From positions 1 through 64,000 of the forward strand of contig JAURVB010006483.1 in NCBI GenBank assembly GCA_033002965.1: a stretch of DNA of 64,000 nt, given 5' to 3'. A program made the translations under genes and the position numbers. Under the pieces are notes generated by a model, which was not told where the DNA came from, ran no database searches, and worked only from the letters and a program-made list of their open reading frames with translations. Numbering within the stretch: the stretch's first letter is position 1; every line of letters starts with the position of its first letter. The stretch comes from Piper betle (taxonomy: Eukaryota; Streptophyta; Magnoliopsida; Piperales; Piperaceae). Of this stretch, positions 12,701 through 22,675 are shown in pieces.

Positions 12701-13649
12701 TTACAAACAAAAAAAATGTGAGAAAAGTGCATTTGTCTCGCAATCCAAACAAACCTGAAGTCCTGCTTGCTTGACATAATAATGCAATTTTTATAATTAT
12801 AATTTACAAAAAAATCAGTCATAATGTAGATATGAGGTGTGAAATCTCTCCAAACAAAGTTCTTATTTATCTTGTATTTATTAGAAAATTTCATTGTAAT
12901 GAAACTTTTAATAAGGAGGACTACTTGGTAGAAGTCATACTTCCATCTTACACAAAATATTTTAAAATTAGACAACTTATTAGTTGAAGATGATACTTTT
13001 ATCATAAAATCTTTACATACAATTTTCACTTCTTTTATACTAACCAAAGCTTAAATAATTTTTAAATGTCATTAAAAACACACTAATGCCCTGTTTTCTT
13101 GTATTGAATGCCTTGGTTTGATCCGTTAATGTTTGGTATACATAGTGACATCTTCCTTCTTAAGATACAAAGAGAGTTTAACTAGATCAATTTGTTATTT
13201 TTTGTTGCATGTTTTGGGAAAATACTAAATCACTCAACGATGTTCACTTCCGTTCTTGATGAGAAACCGGATTCATGGTGTTATGACAATATTATAGTCC
13301 TAGAGAAAATTTCACTTTAAATCCTCGTACCTTTACTCAGCGATGAGGGGTAATATATTGCAGGTAAAATCAATGGAAATTCTTGTCTTTTTTATTTTTG
13401 ATAGCTTATAATGTGATGGAAAGATACCGCTCATCAAACAAGTGATGAAATGATAATTGATCGTGAGTGAATATACACATACTAAATTATAAAACAAAAC
13501 ACTCTCAATAGTAATATATTCATTTGAGTTATTTGGTTACTAATCACTAACTTTATTCAACATCACATAGATATGTATGTATTAGTCATATATAAACCAA
13601 CTCTAACATATGTATATAGCAGGCTCATACTTATCTAGAAGTTGGCATA
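9776..13649. other. AT-rich intergenic DNA
   Basis: Nearly 3.9 kb is strongly AT-rich without a supported gene. The longest open frame (12649-13047, minus) is low-complexity and Lys/Phe-rich, and resembles no family. A 27-bp tandem repeat lies at 12457-12510. The right end is the 3' flank of the minus-strand glutaredoxin. Confidence 0.5.
12457..12510. repeat. 27-bp tandem repeat, two copies
   Basis: Two purine-rich copies (12457-12483 and 12484-12510) differ at one base, and a degenerate partial third copy follows. No function is suggested. Confidence 0.85.
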
Positions 13650-13964
13650 TTAACTAGAAAAGATGAAGCCTGCGTCAATGAGGAGCTGCTTGAGCTTGCC
13701 ATTCATATGGAGCGACATAACATCTTGGTTGTGACCGATAAACCTTCCCCCTACAAAGACAGCAGGTACCGGGGGACTCTTTCCCAGAATCGACGTGAGA
13801 GCCTTCTCAATCTCTGCTCCCGTCGCCATCTCGTCAAGCTCATATACAGCAGGGTTGCCTCCATACCCAGAAAGTAGCACCTTGATTGAATGGCACATGC
13901 AGCAAGAACTATGGCCGAACATGACCACCGGGCTATCCTTAACCAGTTTCATCACTCTCTCCAT
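13650..13964 (-). CDS. CC-type glutaredoxin (ROXY-like), 104 aa
   Basis: This intronless minus-strand gene encodes one glutaredoxin domain. It carries the CCMC active site at residues 21-24, which marks the land-plant CC class, and the glutathione-binding VPAVFVGG segment near residues 66-73. CC-type glutaredoxins act in nucleus and cytosol and often modify or recruit TGA bZIP factors through a C-terminal ALWL tail. Here the protein ends in GFIFSS, so that tail is missing, although an L..LL-like stretch (LKQLL) remains. TGA co-repressor function may therefore be lost or altered; this is inference. A second CC-type gene lies 6.3 kb away in opposite orientation. The start is the first ATG and gives the usual family length. 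Confidence 0.95.
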   Translation of the reverse strand: MERVMKLVKDSPVVMFGHSSCCMCHSIKVLLSGYGGNPAVYELDEMATGAEIEKALTSILGKSPPVPAVFVGGRFIGHNQDVMSLHMNGKLKQLLIDAGFIFSS

Positions 13965-14129
13965 CCTTGAGCGTTCGTATGTATATATGAATGTATCTCA
14001 GACTTTGTGGAGGGGTGAGAGAGGGAGGGAAATAAAATGTGTATGATCAGAAGGGATGGGAATATCAGATGATGATGCTTGTAGATTGTGAGTGAATATT
14101 TTGATGGGTAGAAATGGATGCTTAGTGGG

Positions 14130-14140
14130 TTTATATAGGA
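14130..14140 (-). promoter_or_regulatory. Probable TATA box of the minus-strand glutaredoxin
   Basis: Read on the minus strand, the motif cctatataa lies about 170 bp upstream of the ATG at 13964. Motif and distance fit a core promoter with a 5' UTR of about 135 nt. Confidence 0.55.
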
Positions 14141-15169
14141 CTGCACTGCGGGGCAATTGTCCAGGGTGGTACCAAAGAAGGACCGGAAAATTTTAGCTTT
14201 CAAGATATTCTGATATCCCAAGTTATCTTAAAGTTATCAGTTATCACCCCTATCATGTTTTTGACCACTTAGCAATTTAAGGAGATGATGCAGTGGTAAT
14301 TAACAACTATGCCCGGTCAATAAGCTCATGCATATAAATTCTAACGTCTATGTAGTACGTTTTCTTTGGGCTGCTCACTGAATGTGTTCATCATAAATAG
14401 ATCCTTGCGAGTACTTGGGGTGAAGAAATTATATTAGTGGCAGTTAGTTAAATCTTCACGAAGAGATTAATCAAAAAATAAAATGATAAATACGAAGAAT
14501 TTGAACCTAATGACGAATGTAAATACACAAATAAACAAAACAAGGTTTCTGGCATGCACCAACAACGTCCTTATTGTGCACAAACATTCTGAAGTTCTGA
14601 ACTATAATTGGGCCTTAAAACATTTTTCTGAATTAGTTTACGACGACGTTTCTAGTATTGTGTAGCAGGGTGCAAGGCGAGAGGATGAGGAGTAATATAA
14701 CATGAGAAGGTGTAGGACTCCTCTTCTACGCGAATTAGCGGAGGTTAATTTGGGCCTTGCTTTTCTGTAGCTATCCAAGACGCATCTGGTGAGTTGAATA
14801 AAGAGGCAGAGTTTATCCCGTGCAATCAACTTTAAAAAATGGGTCTGTGAGATTCCTGTTGACGAAGGAAAATGAAAGATCAGGTAGAGGTGGTCGACAA
14901 GCTTCCTATCTGGCTTATCATGCGCGTCCTTGAGTATTTTTACGTACCGAGAAGGGGTTTATCTCCACCTTTTTTCTTTACTTAGTGGACCAATCGCTTG
15001 CACCCTTTTTTTAAGGGTTTTGTATGGCCTCGGCCACTTGTGATGGTTTTTTTTAATTTTTTTATTTCTCCCCTTTTCTTAGATATTTTTTTGTTCAATA
15101 GGGTGGGCGGGTTGGCATGTTGACGTGTAGGGTACGAACTTCTTTATCGAAAATCACTGTTCCCTTCCC

Positions 15170-15172
<3 letters not shown>
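14141..15172. other. Intergenic DNA
   Basis: This is the upstream flank of the minus-strand glutaredoxin. Short open frames at 14483-14665 and 14638-14829 show no recognisable domains. I see nothing else here. Confidence 0.5.

Positions 15173-15202
<30 letters not shown>
15173..15202. repeat. (TA)n microsatellite bordering the foldback element
   Basis: An uninterrupted TA run lies immediately left of the GC-rich foldback element. A second TA run (16088-16105) lies at its right edge. This suggests insertion into, or next to, a TA microsatellite, which hides any target duplication. Confidence 0.85.
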
Positions 15203-15207
<5 letters not shown>

Positions 15208-16088
15208 AAGTGAAGAAGAACAACCCAGATCCCTTATTAAAAAAAAATTCTAAAAATACCCCCGCCCCACCGCCGCGTCGCCCCCGTCGCCGCCTGTAGC
15301 ACCTCCCTCCTCCGCCGCGTCGCCCCTCCCTCCTCTTCGCTCCCCCGCCACGGACACCGCCCAGCCGCGGACGCCCATCCGCCCCGCTCCCCATTGACCC
15401 CGTCGCGGCCTGCCGGGGGTGGGCGAGGCGGGGCGAGGGCGGCATGGGGGGCGGAGGCGGAGTGCCGCGCCCAGATCTGGCCGCCGGGTGGTCGCGGCGC
15501 ACCACCTCCGCCCCCATGCCGCCCTCGTCCCGCCTTGCCCACCCCTGGCCGGCCGCGACGGGGTCGATGGGGAGCAGGGCGGATGGGCGTTCGCGGTTGG
15601 GCGGCGTCTGCGGCGGGGGAGCGAGGAGGAGGGAGGGGGAGCCTCGCGAAGGGGTGGCGGCCAGGAGGGAGGAGCGACGACGCGGCGGAGCAGCGCCCCT
15701 CCCAGATCTGGCCGCCGCTAGATGCAGGCGGGCAGCCGCGGCCAGATCCGGCCCCGGCTGCCCGCCCGCATCTGGCGGCGGCCAGATTTGGCCGTGGCGG
15801 GCGTCGGGGCCGGGGCCGGGGCGGGGGCCGTGGCGGGCATCGGGGCGGGGGCGGGGGCCGTGGCGGGCGCCGGGGCAAAGGGTCGGCCACCCTCCCCGCC
15901 ACGGTGGCGGCGCTCTGCCTCCGCCCCTCCATATGATCTGGACCGTCCTTCTAATCGGACGGTCCAGATCAAATTAAATTTTTTAAAAAAAAAAACTAAT
16001 AAATCTGGGCCGTCCTTGTATTCGGACGGCCCAGATCATTGTGGCGCAGAGAGCCGATTTCCTGCCTCTGGTGCAGGAAATCGGCTCT
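15203..16088. mobile_element. GC-rich foldback element with stacked palindromes
   Basis: A very GC-rich insert sits in AT-rich DNA. It contains a long imperfect palindrome (about 15320-15640, centre near 15480; outer 27-bp arms differ at one base) and a second palindrome at 15702-15790. Three clean hairpins then follow: arms 15935-15948/15957-15970 (14 bp), 16003-16015/16024-16036 (13 bp) and 16050-16065/16073-16088 (16 bp). It encodes no credible protein; the long GC-rich open frames on both strands are Pro/Arg/Gly/Ala low-complexity by-products. The architecture resembles a non-autonomous foldback DNA transposon. The superfamily cannot be set because flanking TA repeats mask any target duplication. 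Confidence 0.7.
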
Positions 16089-17514
16089 ATATATATATAT
16101 ATATTAATCTTTACTTTAGATTCGCTTAAACGTGAGATATATGCTCTAACATAAATTATATTTATTTATACCACAATATTATTGAGAGCTGAGAATAGGA
16201 AACTGTATACATATGATCATAAGCATCCTTAATATATTCACGATAGACAATGTGCAATATTTATTTTTGCCGGGAGTATAACTATACGCTTATACCTTTG
16301 CTTAGTATATAATATAATATATGTGTATGTATGTATGTATGTATGTATATGTTTGGGTGCTATATATTTCTAATTCATTCTGTACAATTCTTGGCTTTTG
16401 CAATCTGTTGTACGAATTAGCGCCGTCTGAAACAAAAGAGAGAAGTTTTCATGGATAAAAAAAAGTGAAATGTAATTATCTCACAACGGAGGATAAGAAA
16501 GAAGCTAAGGAATGAATGCGGTGCATGTTGCATGAAATGAAAGCTCCAGATGATTCTCGATTACTGGTTCGGAAGAGGAGGATGGGCCGTGTCTGGAAAA
16601 ATCTCAAAGGCCATATACCACTGAGAAATAAGATCTAGAGCTTTCTCCCTCACGTCAGATATATCACTCATGTATCGATCGAATCCTGGTTTTAAGTGGA
16701 TGCTCCTAGGCTTCCTTTTCCGCTCGAAATGCCGAATATAATGTGTGCTCCACTTTTTCTACCTATTAAGATGATATGTAATATACGATATTGTACGAGC
16801 ACTGTCTTCATATTCCACGTTGCTACACCTGCTACGTGCAGCAACCTTTCGCAAAAGTAGGGGCCATATCGCTTAAGTATTTTCAACTATTGCACAATAC
16901 GTAGGTACATACAGATCAATATGAACAATATAATGACCCATATTCAAGTTTTTCATGAATGGCAATGCATATATATACAACCCCCATTATTCATCTCGCT
17001 CTCAAGCATGACAATATTGATACATCATAGGTAAATATAAATATATATATATATAAACATGCAAAACCTCTTTTAAGACAGATAATGTTCTTGAACATGA
17101 CGGCATGCATGCGTGGATGAACGTGAAGCTGTATGTCTATATGTGGAGTTGGTTATCTTATGCATACTTGCGCGATGTGACAGACAGAATAAATGGTGCT
17201 AGCTGGAGCTGGTTGATATATATTGATAAGGTGGAAAACGCATAAGAGCATCTTATATTTGCTGGTGGCTGGACGGGAATGTCAACTTTAGCAGTGTGGG
17301 GATAAAGGGGAATTGCAGGCTCGGATCGTAGCATCACATATGAATTTGGCAACACATGATCTGCGCACAAACTGGCCTCAAATAAAAGCTACAGACGCCC
17401 ATTTCCCTTTCCCTTTCCAAACGCGCCCCCTCCCCTTTTATCAAAAGAAAAAAAATCCTCTTCTATGCAACTCCCAGTCATATTACACTCTACAGCATCG
17501 TAGAATCATAGTTA
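16089..17514. other. Intergenic DNA
   Basis: AT-rich sequence with a TA run (16088-16105) and a (GTAT)n run (16325-16348). No coding or RNA gene is recognisable. Short open frames at 16692-16886 and 17158-17370 have no family features. Confidence 0.5.
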
Positions 17515-19317
17515 TAGCCAAAAGAGAACACTATCAAGTCTGAAATAATTACCACATTATATTATATCATCTAGACATCTAATGAATATTGGTATAAGAT
17601 TTGATGCTAAACTGCAAGACCCATTTGCGCTGACAACACGTTGAACTTAAAATTAACGGCCTTGATGGGGATATTATATAACACTAGCTTGTAATCTCGA
17701 AGAAATCTTGTTCACAGGCATTTGATAAGTGAAAGTTCGCCGCCGCATGCACTATGGATAGGTAGATTCGATGTCTTTTTGAAGTGTGGGCTAGATGGGA
17801 GGACCACGTTTTGGGTATCAAAGTGGGCTTCGCCATCAGTACGATAGGCCCACTTTTTTGCTCGGCAAATTGTGCAAGGGTCCAATTGCCAACCTGGTTC
17901 CATGTTTCCCAAGATTGTGCAGGGGTCCAATTTTCGATTTAGATAAGAGAATCAGATTTATGAGTAGACTTGCCGCTGATCACAAGACCGGTATTGCATG
18001 GACAACGCTATTAATCGGGTGTCTCCGAAGAGACGCGATACTATTAATCTGGTCGTCGTTTTTTGTACATTTCTTTCATGGAATGTCCTCAAAAGAAGCT
18101 GCGAATGGTTTTTGGTTGAAATTGATTATGAGATGAAGTTTCTAGTTCTCTAGTGAGATATAAGTATTGATGCTGAGTTTTCTGTATTTTATCACATTAA
18201 TCTTTTGCCTAGTGTTTTTTATCTACATATAATTTTGAAATTGCCATTCGGACTTGATGTTGTGCTCCTCTCTGTACGCAGAGCCAGAGCCGATTTAAAG
18301 TTACCTCTCTCATTTATTTCAAGGATCTATCTGTTAGGTTTGGTCAGGTATTATTGCATAAATTAAATTTATTATTCAAATTAAATTTATAAACTAAATC
18401 TAATCATTTATCAATTTCTGATCATTTGTTAAACATGTATCTATTTGATCATTCAAACTATAAGATAATAATATTCAAACTATATAATAATATATTTAAC
18501 TATTCTAAAAAGTGAAGCTAAGCAAAAAAATATTTTAAAAATATAAATTTAATATTTGATAATTTTATTAATAAAAATTATTTTTCAAAAGTAATCAAAT
18601 ATTATCTTTGTAATTAAAATTTTAATTTAGGAATCAGGTAATTGGGTGCTGGGCACTTTTCATCCTCTTGCAAAACACAATCATTTATATTCGAGTTCTC
18701 TCTAACTAAATATTATTGTTAATTATTCAAAATTTTACAATTAGGGTTTGGTCGTGTAAGGTTTTACGGGTATCCTACCTCATAGGCACCATTATTTGCC
18801 TTTGGCAATAACATAAATAATAGTGAATTAAATATAAAATGACATGAATTTAGGGTTTAAGTGTTTTTGGCTTTGAGAGTTGTGTGAAATGAATCATAAA
18901 TTAAGTAATTCAACTTGCTCTGTATTTTTAGTTCTCACAAGGCAAATTTTCATACACACCCAAGTTAAGGATTTAGAAACAGAGTTTGCCGGGATCGAAT
19001 TCCCCACAAGTGGATTCTGCATTGCTGGCTGCCCCCATGACAAATTATTCTTAAATTATTTAGCATAGCTAAGGGATAAATATCTTGGTTAAATCAAATA
19101 ACTTTTCATATATAAATTAATGCTCTAATTAGCTAACTAATTAAGCATATATTATAGGAACCTAAACAAATTATAAGATCAAGTTACACCTTGGTTGTAA
19201 GAAAGTCAAAAGAGACACATATTCATGCAAGGGGGAGATTAGAGCACTTGTATGTCATTTTTTACTACCTTGTTATATAAATAAGGTCTTATAGCAAATT
19301 CAGATTCAGCTCATAAT

Positions 19318-19540
19318 TGTTAGGCCCTTTAGGCCCCACTTAAGCTCTGAAATTACTATTGGATGCGTTGGGCCCCCAAAAGAGACTTCTCTTAAAAGAA
19401 ATTTTAAATTATCAAAGGAAACTTGCAATAGGTATCACATGCCTCTCTTAATCTAAAAGCTACTTCAAGGAGTAAGGCTTCTCATTAGCCTATATATAAG
19501 TCACCAACAACCTCTATGACCGATGTGAGACAAACCAACA
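19318..19540 (-). repeat. TRIM 3' terminal repeat (in element orientation)
   Basis: On the plus strand this repeat begins tgttaggccc and ends acaaaccaaca, so in element orientation it has TG...CA ends. It is clearly homologous to 19714-19922, with scattered substitutions and indels that show the insertion is not recent. Confidence 0.85.
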
Positions 19541-19699
19541 ACTCCCTTCACACATCGGGTGTGGCCCAAAATTATCATCCTTTAACACACTCCCCTTTAA
19601 TAAGACAGTACCCACCTAGCAAATTCCTCTGCAAATCATCAGGTGGAACCCATGAAGGAAAAAATAATAATCGGCGTAGGCAAATCCGACTCGAACTTG

Positions 19700-19711
19700 G
19701 CTCTGATACCA
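19700..19711 (-). promoter_or_regulatory. TRIM primer-binding site (initiator Met tRNA)
   Basis: The twelve bases read tggtatcagagc on the minus strand, the standard plant retrotransposon priming site for initiator methionine tRNA. They lie just inside the 19714 terminal repeat. Confidence 0.88.
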
Positions 19712-19713
19712 CT

Positions 19714-19922
19714 TGTTAGGCCCTTTGGGCCCCCACCCAAGTTCCAAAACTACTTTTGGACCCTTCGGGCCCATAAAAGGGACTTTAAACTATCAAAGGA
19801 AACGCTCGATAAGTGTCACGAGCCTCTCTTAATCCAAAACTAGTTCAAGGAATAAGGCTTTCCCATTAGCCTATATACAAGTCACCAACAACTTCTACGA
19901 CCAATGTGAGACAAACCAAAAA
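19714..19922 (-). repeat. TRIM 5' terminal repeat (in element orientation)
   Basis: This direct repeat of 19318-19540 lies next to the primer-binding site. Its outer edge has drifted to an A-run instead of a clean terminus, and the ataat target duplication follows. Confidence 0.85.
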
Positions 19923-20022
19923 ATAATTGAGGTTATTTTTAAAATTTAAAAACATCTAAAGAACATTCCTTTGGATAATTTATTTCAATAAAAAACAACT
20001 GCACCTGGATTCTCACCAGCAG

Positions 20023-20030
20023 CTATAAAT
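20023..20030 (+). promoter_or_regulatory. Probable TATA box of the plus-strand glutaredoxin
   Basis: The motif ctataaat lies about 250 bp before the ATG at 20281. It is the best core-promoter candidate, although the implied 5' UTR of about 220 nt is long. Confidence 0.45.
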
Positions 20031-20280
20031 GTGCAATCTAGAACTCGTTTTTGTCACCTCAAAACCATCACAAACAACATCCAAGACTATTCTTACATAC
20101 AAAAACCACTTATTTTCTCACAACAGCCATCTCTGGATCATTCATATCCTCTCTTTTTGTGGGTATATTGCGTCCCTCATCAACCAAAAGATATAGCATT
20201 TACGTAACCACATCAGTTTTGCACTCATCTCAAACCAAACTGCACTCAAAACTGGTTTCTTGATCAACCCATTCGGGGAA

Positions 20281-20592
20281 ATGGATACAGTAACAAAACT
20301 GGCATCCCAGAATACGGCGGTGATATTCAGCTTGAGTTCTTGCTGCATGTGCCACAACATTCAGAGTCTCTTCTATGAAATGGGAGTAAACCCAGCGGTG
20401 CATGAGCTAGACGAAGATCCCAGAGGGAAGGAGATGGAAAAAGCTCTGATAAAGCTCGTCCGTCGCCGGCCTGGAGTTCCAGCCGTCTTCATTGGTGGCC
20501 GTCTGGTCGGGTTAACCAACGAGGTCATGTCTCTCCACCTCGCCGGGTCTCTGGCGCCCCTTGTCAAGCAAGAGGGTGCTCTTTGGCTCTAG
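20281..20592 (+). CDS. CC-type glutaredoxin (ROXY-like) with ALWL tail, 103 aa
   Basis: This intronless gene encodes one glutaredoxin domain with CCMC at residues 21-24, a VPAVFIGG segment near residues 67-74 and the C-terminal ALWL tail. In known CC-type glutaredoxins that tail mediates contact with TGA bZIP factors and TOPLESS-linked repression in redox, nutrient and floral programmes. The frame also has an upstream ATG at 20260. The start at 20281 was chosen because MDTVTKLA is the usual family beginning. The gene differs substantially from the minus-strand paralogue at 13650-13964, so the pair is an old duplication or two independent family members. The TRIM element ends about 360 bp upstream, inside what could be promoter DNA. 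Confidence 0.95.
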   Translation: MDTVTKLASQNTAVIFSLSSCCMCHNIQSLFYEMGVNPAVHELDEDPRGKEMEKALIKLVRRRPGVPAVFIGGRLVGLTNEVMSLHLAGSLAPLVKQEGALWL

Positions 20593-22390
20593 ACCCGGCC
20601 TTATTGCCCGCAGCTCTCTTAATAACATTATGATTAACTCTATTTTATTAATTATAATAATTAAAATATCATTGCCCAATTTTGGTATAAGCAATAAAAT
20701 GGCTAATATCTGTACCATATGTATGTGTATGCTTGTGTCTGTGGCTACATATAATGTAAGGTAGTACTCATGTACATCTGGAGTTATATGTGGGTATGTA
20801 AAGTATCGCACGTATAGATTGCTCAATCTTGGTCTGAGCAACATAACCGCTGGTGTTTCTATATATTCTATGCGGCTATGCATGATTTCTACATATAATG
20901 GGATGTGTAATCCAGAGTTATATGTACTATTTATATTAAGTTCTATGGAGTCACTCACATCTTAATAACACTCGCATAATGGACGACATACGATAGCTAC
21001 AAATAGGGTGGGCTTCATAATTAAGGCGATAACATATAGACGGGCGAACATCAAAAGAATAAATCCAAATATTAATTATATATTAAAAATTTGAAGCAAG
21101 CCGATTAAATCAATATGATCAATTGGAGATTGGTCAACATTAATTGAAGTAACAATTGCCGGCTCAATCCAGTTAGATTGACGGTAACAACAGTTGAGAT
21201 ACATTTCTGATGCATGTATTATATAAGCAGAAATCTTGCCAACTCGTCTACACGATCACAACAGACCCATTTCGATGCATGTTATCGAAGCTGAATGATA
21301 TATATTACATCGAAAGATATCGGTCATCGACTCCAATGGTGTCCAAGGATTAATTTATTTCAAGTTAAAAATGGTTTAAATAAGTACATTCTTCTTCGCG
21401 TGGGCCCGAGCAGGAGCCCGTGAAGTATACAGGTGTGGCCCAACTCCAATCAAAGACATAATTTTTAGCAGAGGCCCAATTCAAGTAGACAAATAAACGT
21501 GAACCGGCGTTGTTTCCTTGTCCCCATGAAATTAAAAGGTCTAAAATATTCACTTGGAAGACGTGCACCACCTTCAATCTTAGACAAACCACAATGACTA
21601 GGTGGACAGATTGTCACGACTCACCAGCACTAGAACCAGGCCAACCCCATGGTAGGGCTTGAGACAAGGGAGGCAACACATAGACAGAGTTGAGGATGGT
21701 CGACAGGAACAGAAGGAAATGGACCACTGCGTCTTGACGTGACATTTAAGGTGTTCACTCCGTGTCTGTGCTCCCAAGCGTCCATTTCATCCCAACCCAT
21801 CCCCCCCTCCAAACGGCCCAGCCCTTCCCTACAAAATAACCAAGCAACAAAGCAACAAAATCATCATCTCCTTCGCAAGCTTCTGTTTTTGTTGTAACTC
21901 TGATGGCTGTTATTGTTATAAATCATCACCATGCCGATAACAATAATGCTAATTACCAAGTACGGATGAAATAAACACTTCGTGAGACTCTGTTCAACTC
22001 AAGCTCCTTCACGAGCTTCGTAAAACTCATTTTTTACATTTATGCTAAATAATATCCTTTAACACATGAATCCTAATTCACTTTCCCGGAAAAAAAACAA
22101 AAAAACTCTATAATTCACTTTAGAAAAACATGATATTTTTGAACAATTTTGAGTTTGAATATATGAATGCTTGAATATAATAAAAAGTTCACACGCTTTA
22201 ATATTTATTAAAATGAGAAAATAATTTTTCAATCCGAATTCGAAGATCAAATTTAAATCATATAAACTCTACTTAAATTTTAAAAATAATTAAAGTCCAA
22301 ATATGAGCTTAAATAATCACATATCTAATAATCAAAGCCATAATAATAATGACAATGAAGTGAAATCTGATGAGGTTGCTCTTCCCTCAC
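20593..22390. other. Intergenic DNA between the glutaredoxin and the Kelch gene
   Basis: AT-rich DNA without a supported gene. The open frames at 21365-21592 and 21630-21812 have no family features. Sequence from about 22390 onward is C/T-rich and is probably the Kelch gene 5' UTR. Confidence 0.5.
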
Positions 22391-22675
22391 CAGTCACCAC
22401 ACTGCCATCTCTCCACAACTGCACATCTGCAGCAGTGCAGCTTCCATCTGCACACACTCCCTCTCTCGCTGTCCTTCGCCATCACAAACGTAACTCACAC
22501 AATCCTCACAACACTACCTAACAAAGCATCTAAAAGTCTCCTCCCTTGGCTTTTGTTCTCTTCCTCCCTCCCTCTTATCCTTCCCGCGGCCTTCGTCTCG
22601 GAGGTTCCCTCACTGTTCCTCTTCTTTCTAGGGCTCTCCCTCTCTTAGCATACTCCCTTGCGCCGGAGGTGGACG

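Larger units (their letters stand above)
19318..19922 (-). mobile_element. TRIM-like terminal-repeat retrotransposon in miniature
   Basis: Two direct repeats of about 210-220 bp (19318-19540 and 19714-19922) flank an internal region of about 170 bp that cannot encode a polymerase. On the minus strand a primer-binding site, tggtatcagagc (19711 down to 19700), matches the complement of the initiator methionine tRNA 3' end. It lies two bases from the repeat at 19714, so the element is oriented minus. A purine-rich tract next to the other repeat fits the polypurine tract. The flanks show a 5-bp target duplication, ataat, at 19313-19317 and 19923-19927. Copy A of the surrounding block has the uninterrupted sequence, which defines the empty site. 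Confidence 0.88.
17515..19990. repeat. Non-coding segmental duplication, copy B
   Basis: This is the counterpart of copy A at about 8440-9775, in the same orientation and about 9.1 kb away. It is longer because of at least three insertions: about 17730-17890, about 18340-18785, and the TRIM element at 19318-19922. The block ends about 290 bp before the plus-strand glutaredoxin. I see no glutaredoxin remnant next to copy A. The open frames inside (17795-18136, 18880-19068) are not conserved in copy A and are probably not genes. Confidence 0.78.

Noticed and set aside
15237..15977. Several long overlapping open frames on both strands (up to 231 codons)
   Set aside because: They are GC-driven, Pro/Arg/Gly/Ala low-complexity, present in nearly every frame, and lie on a palindromic foldback element.
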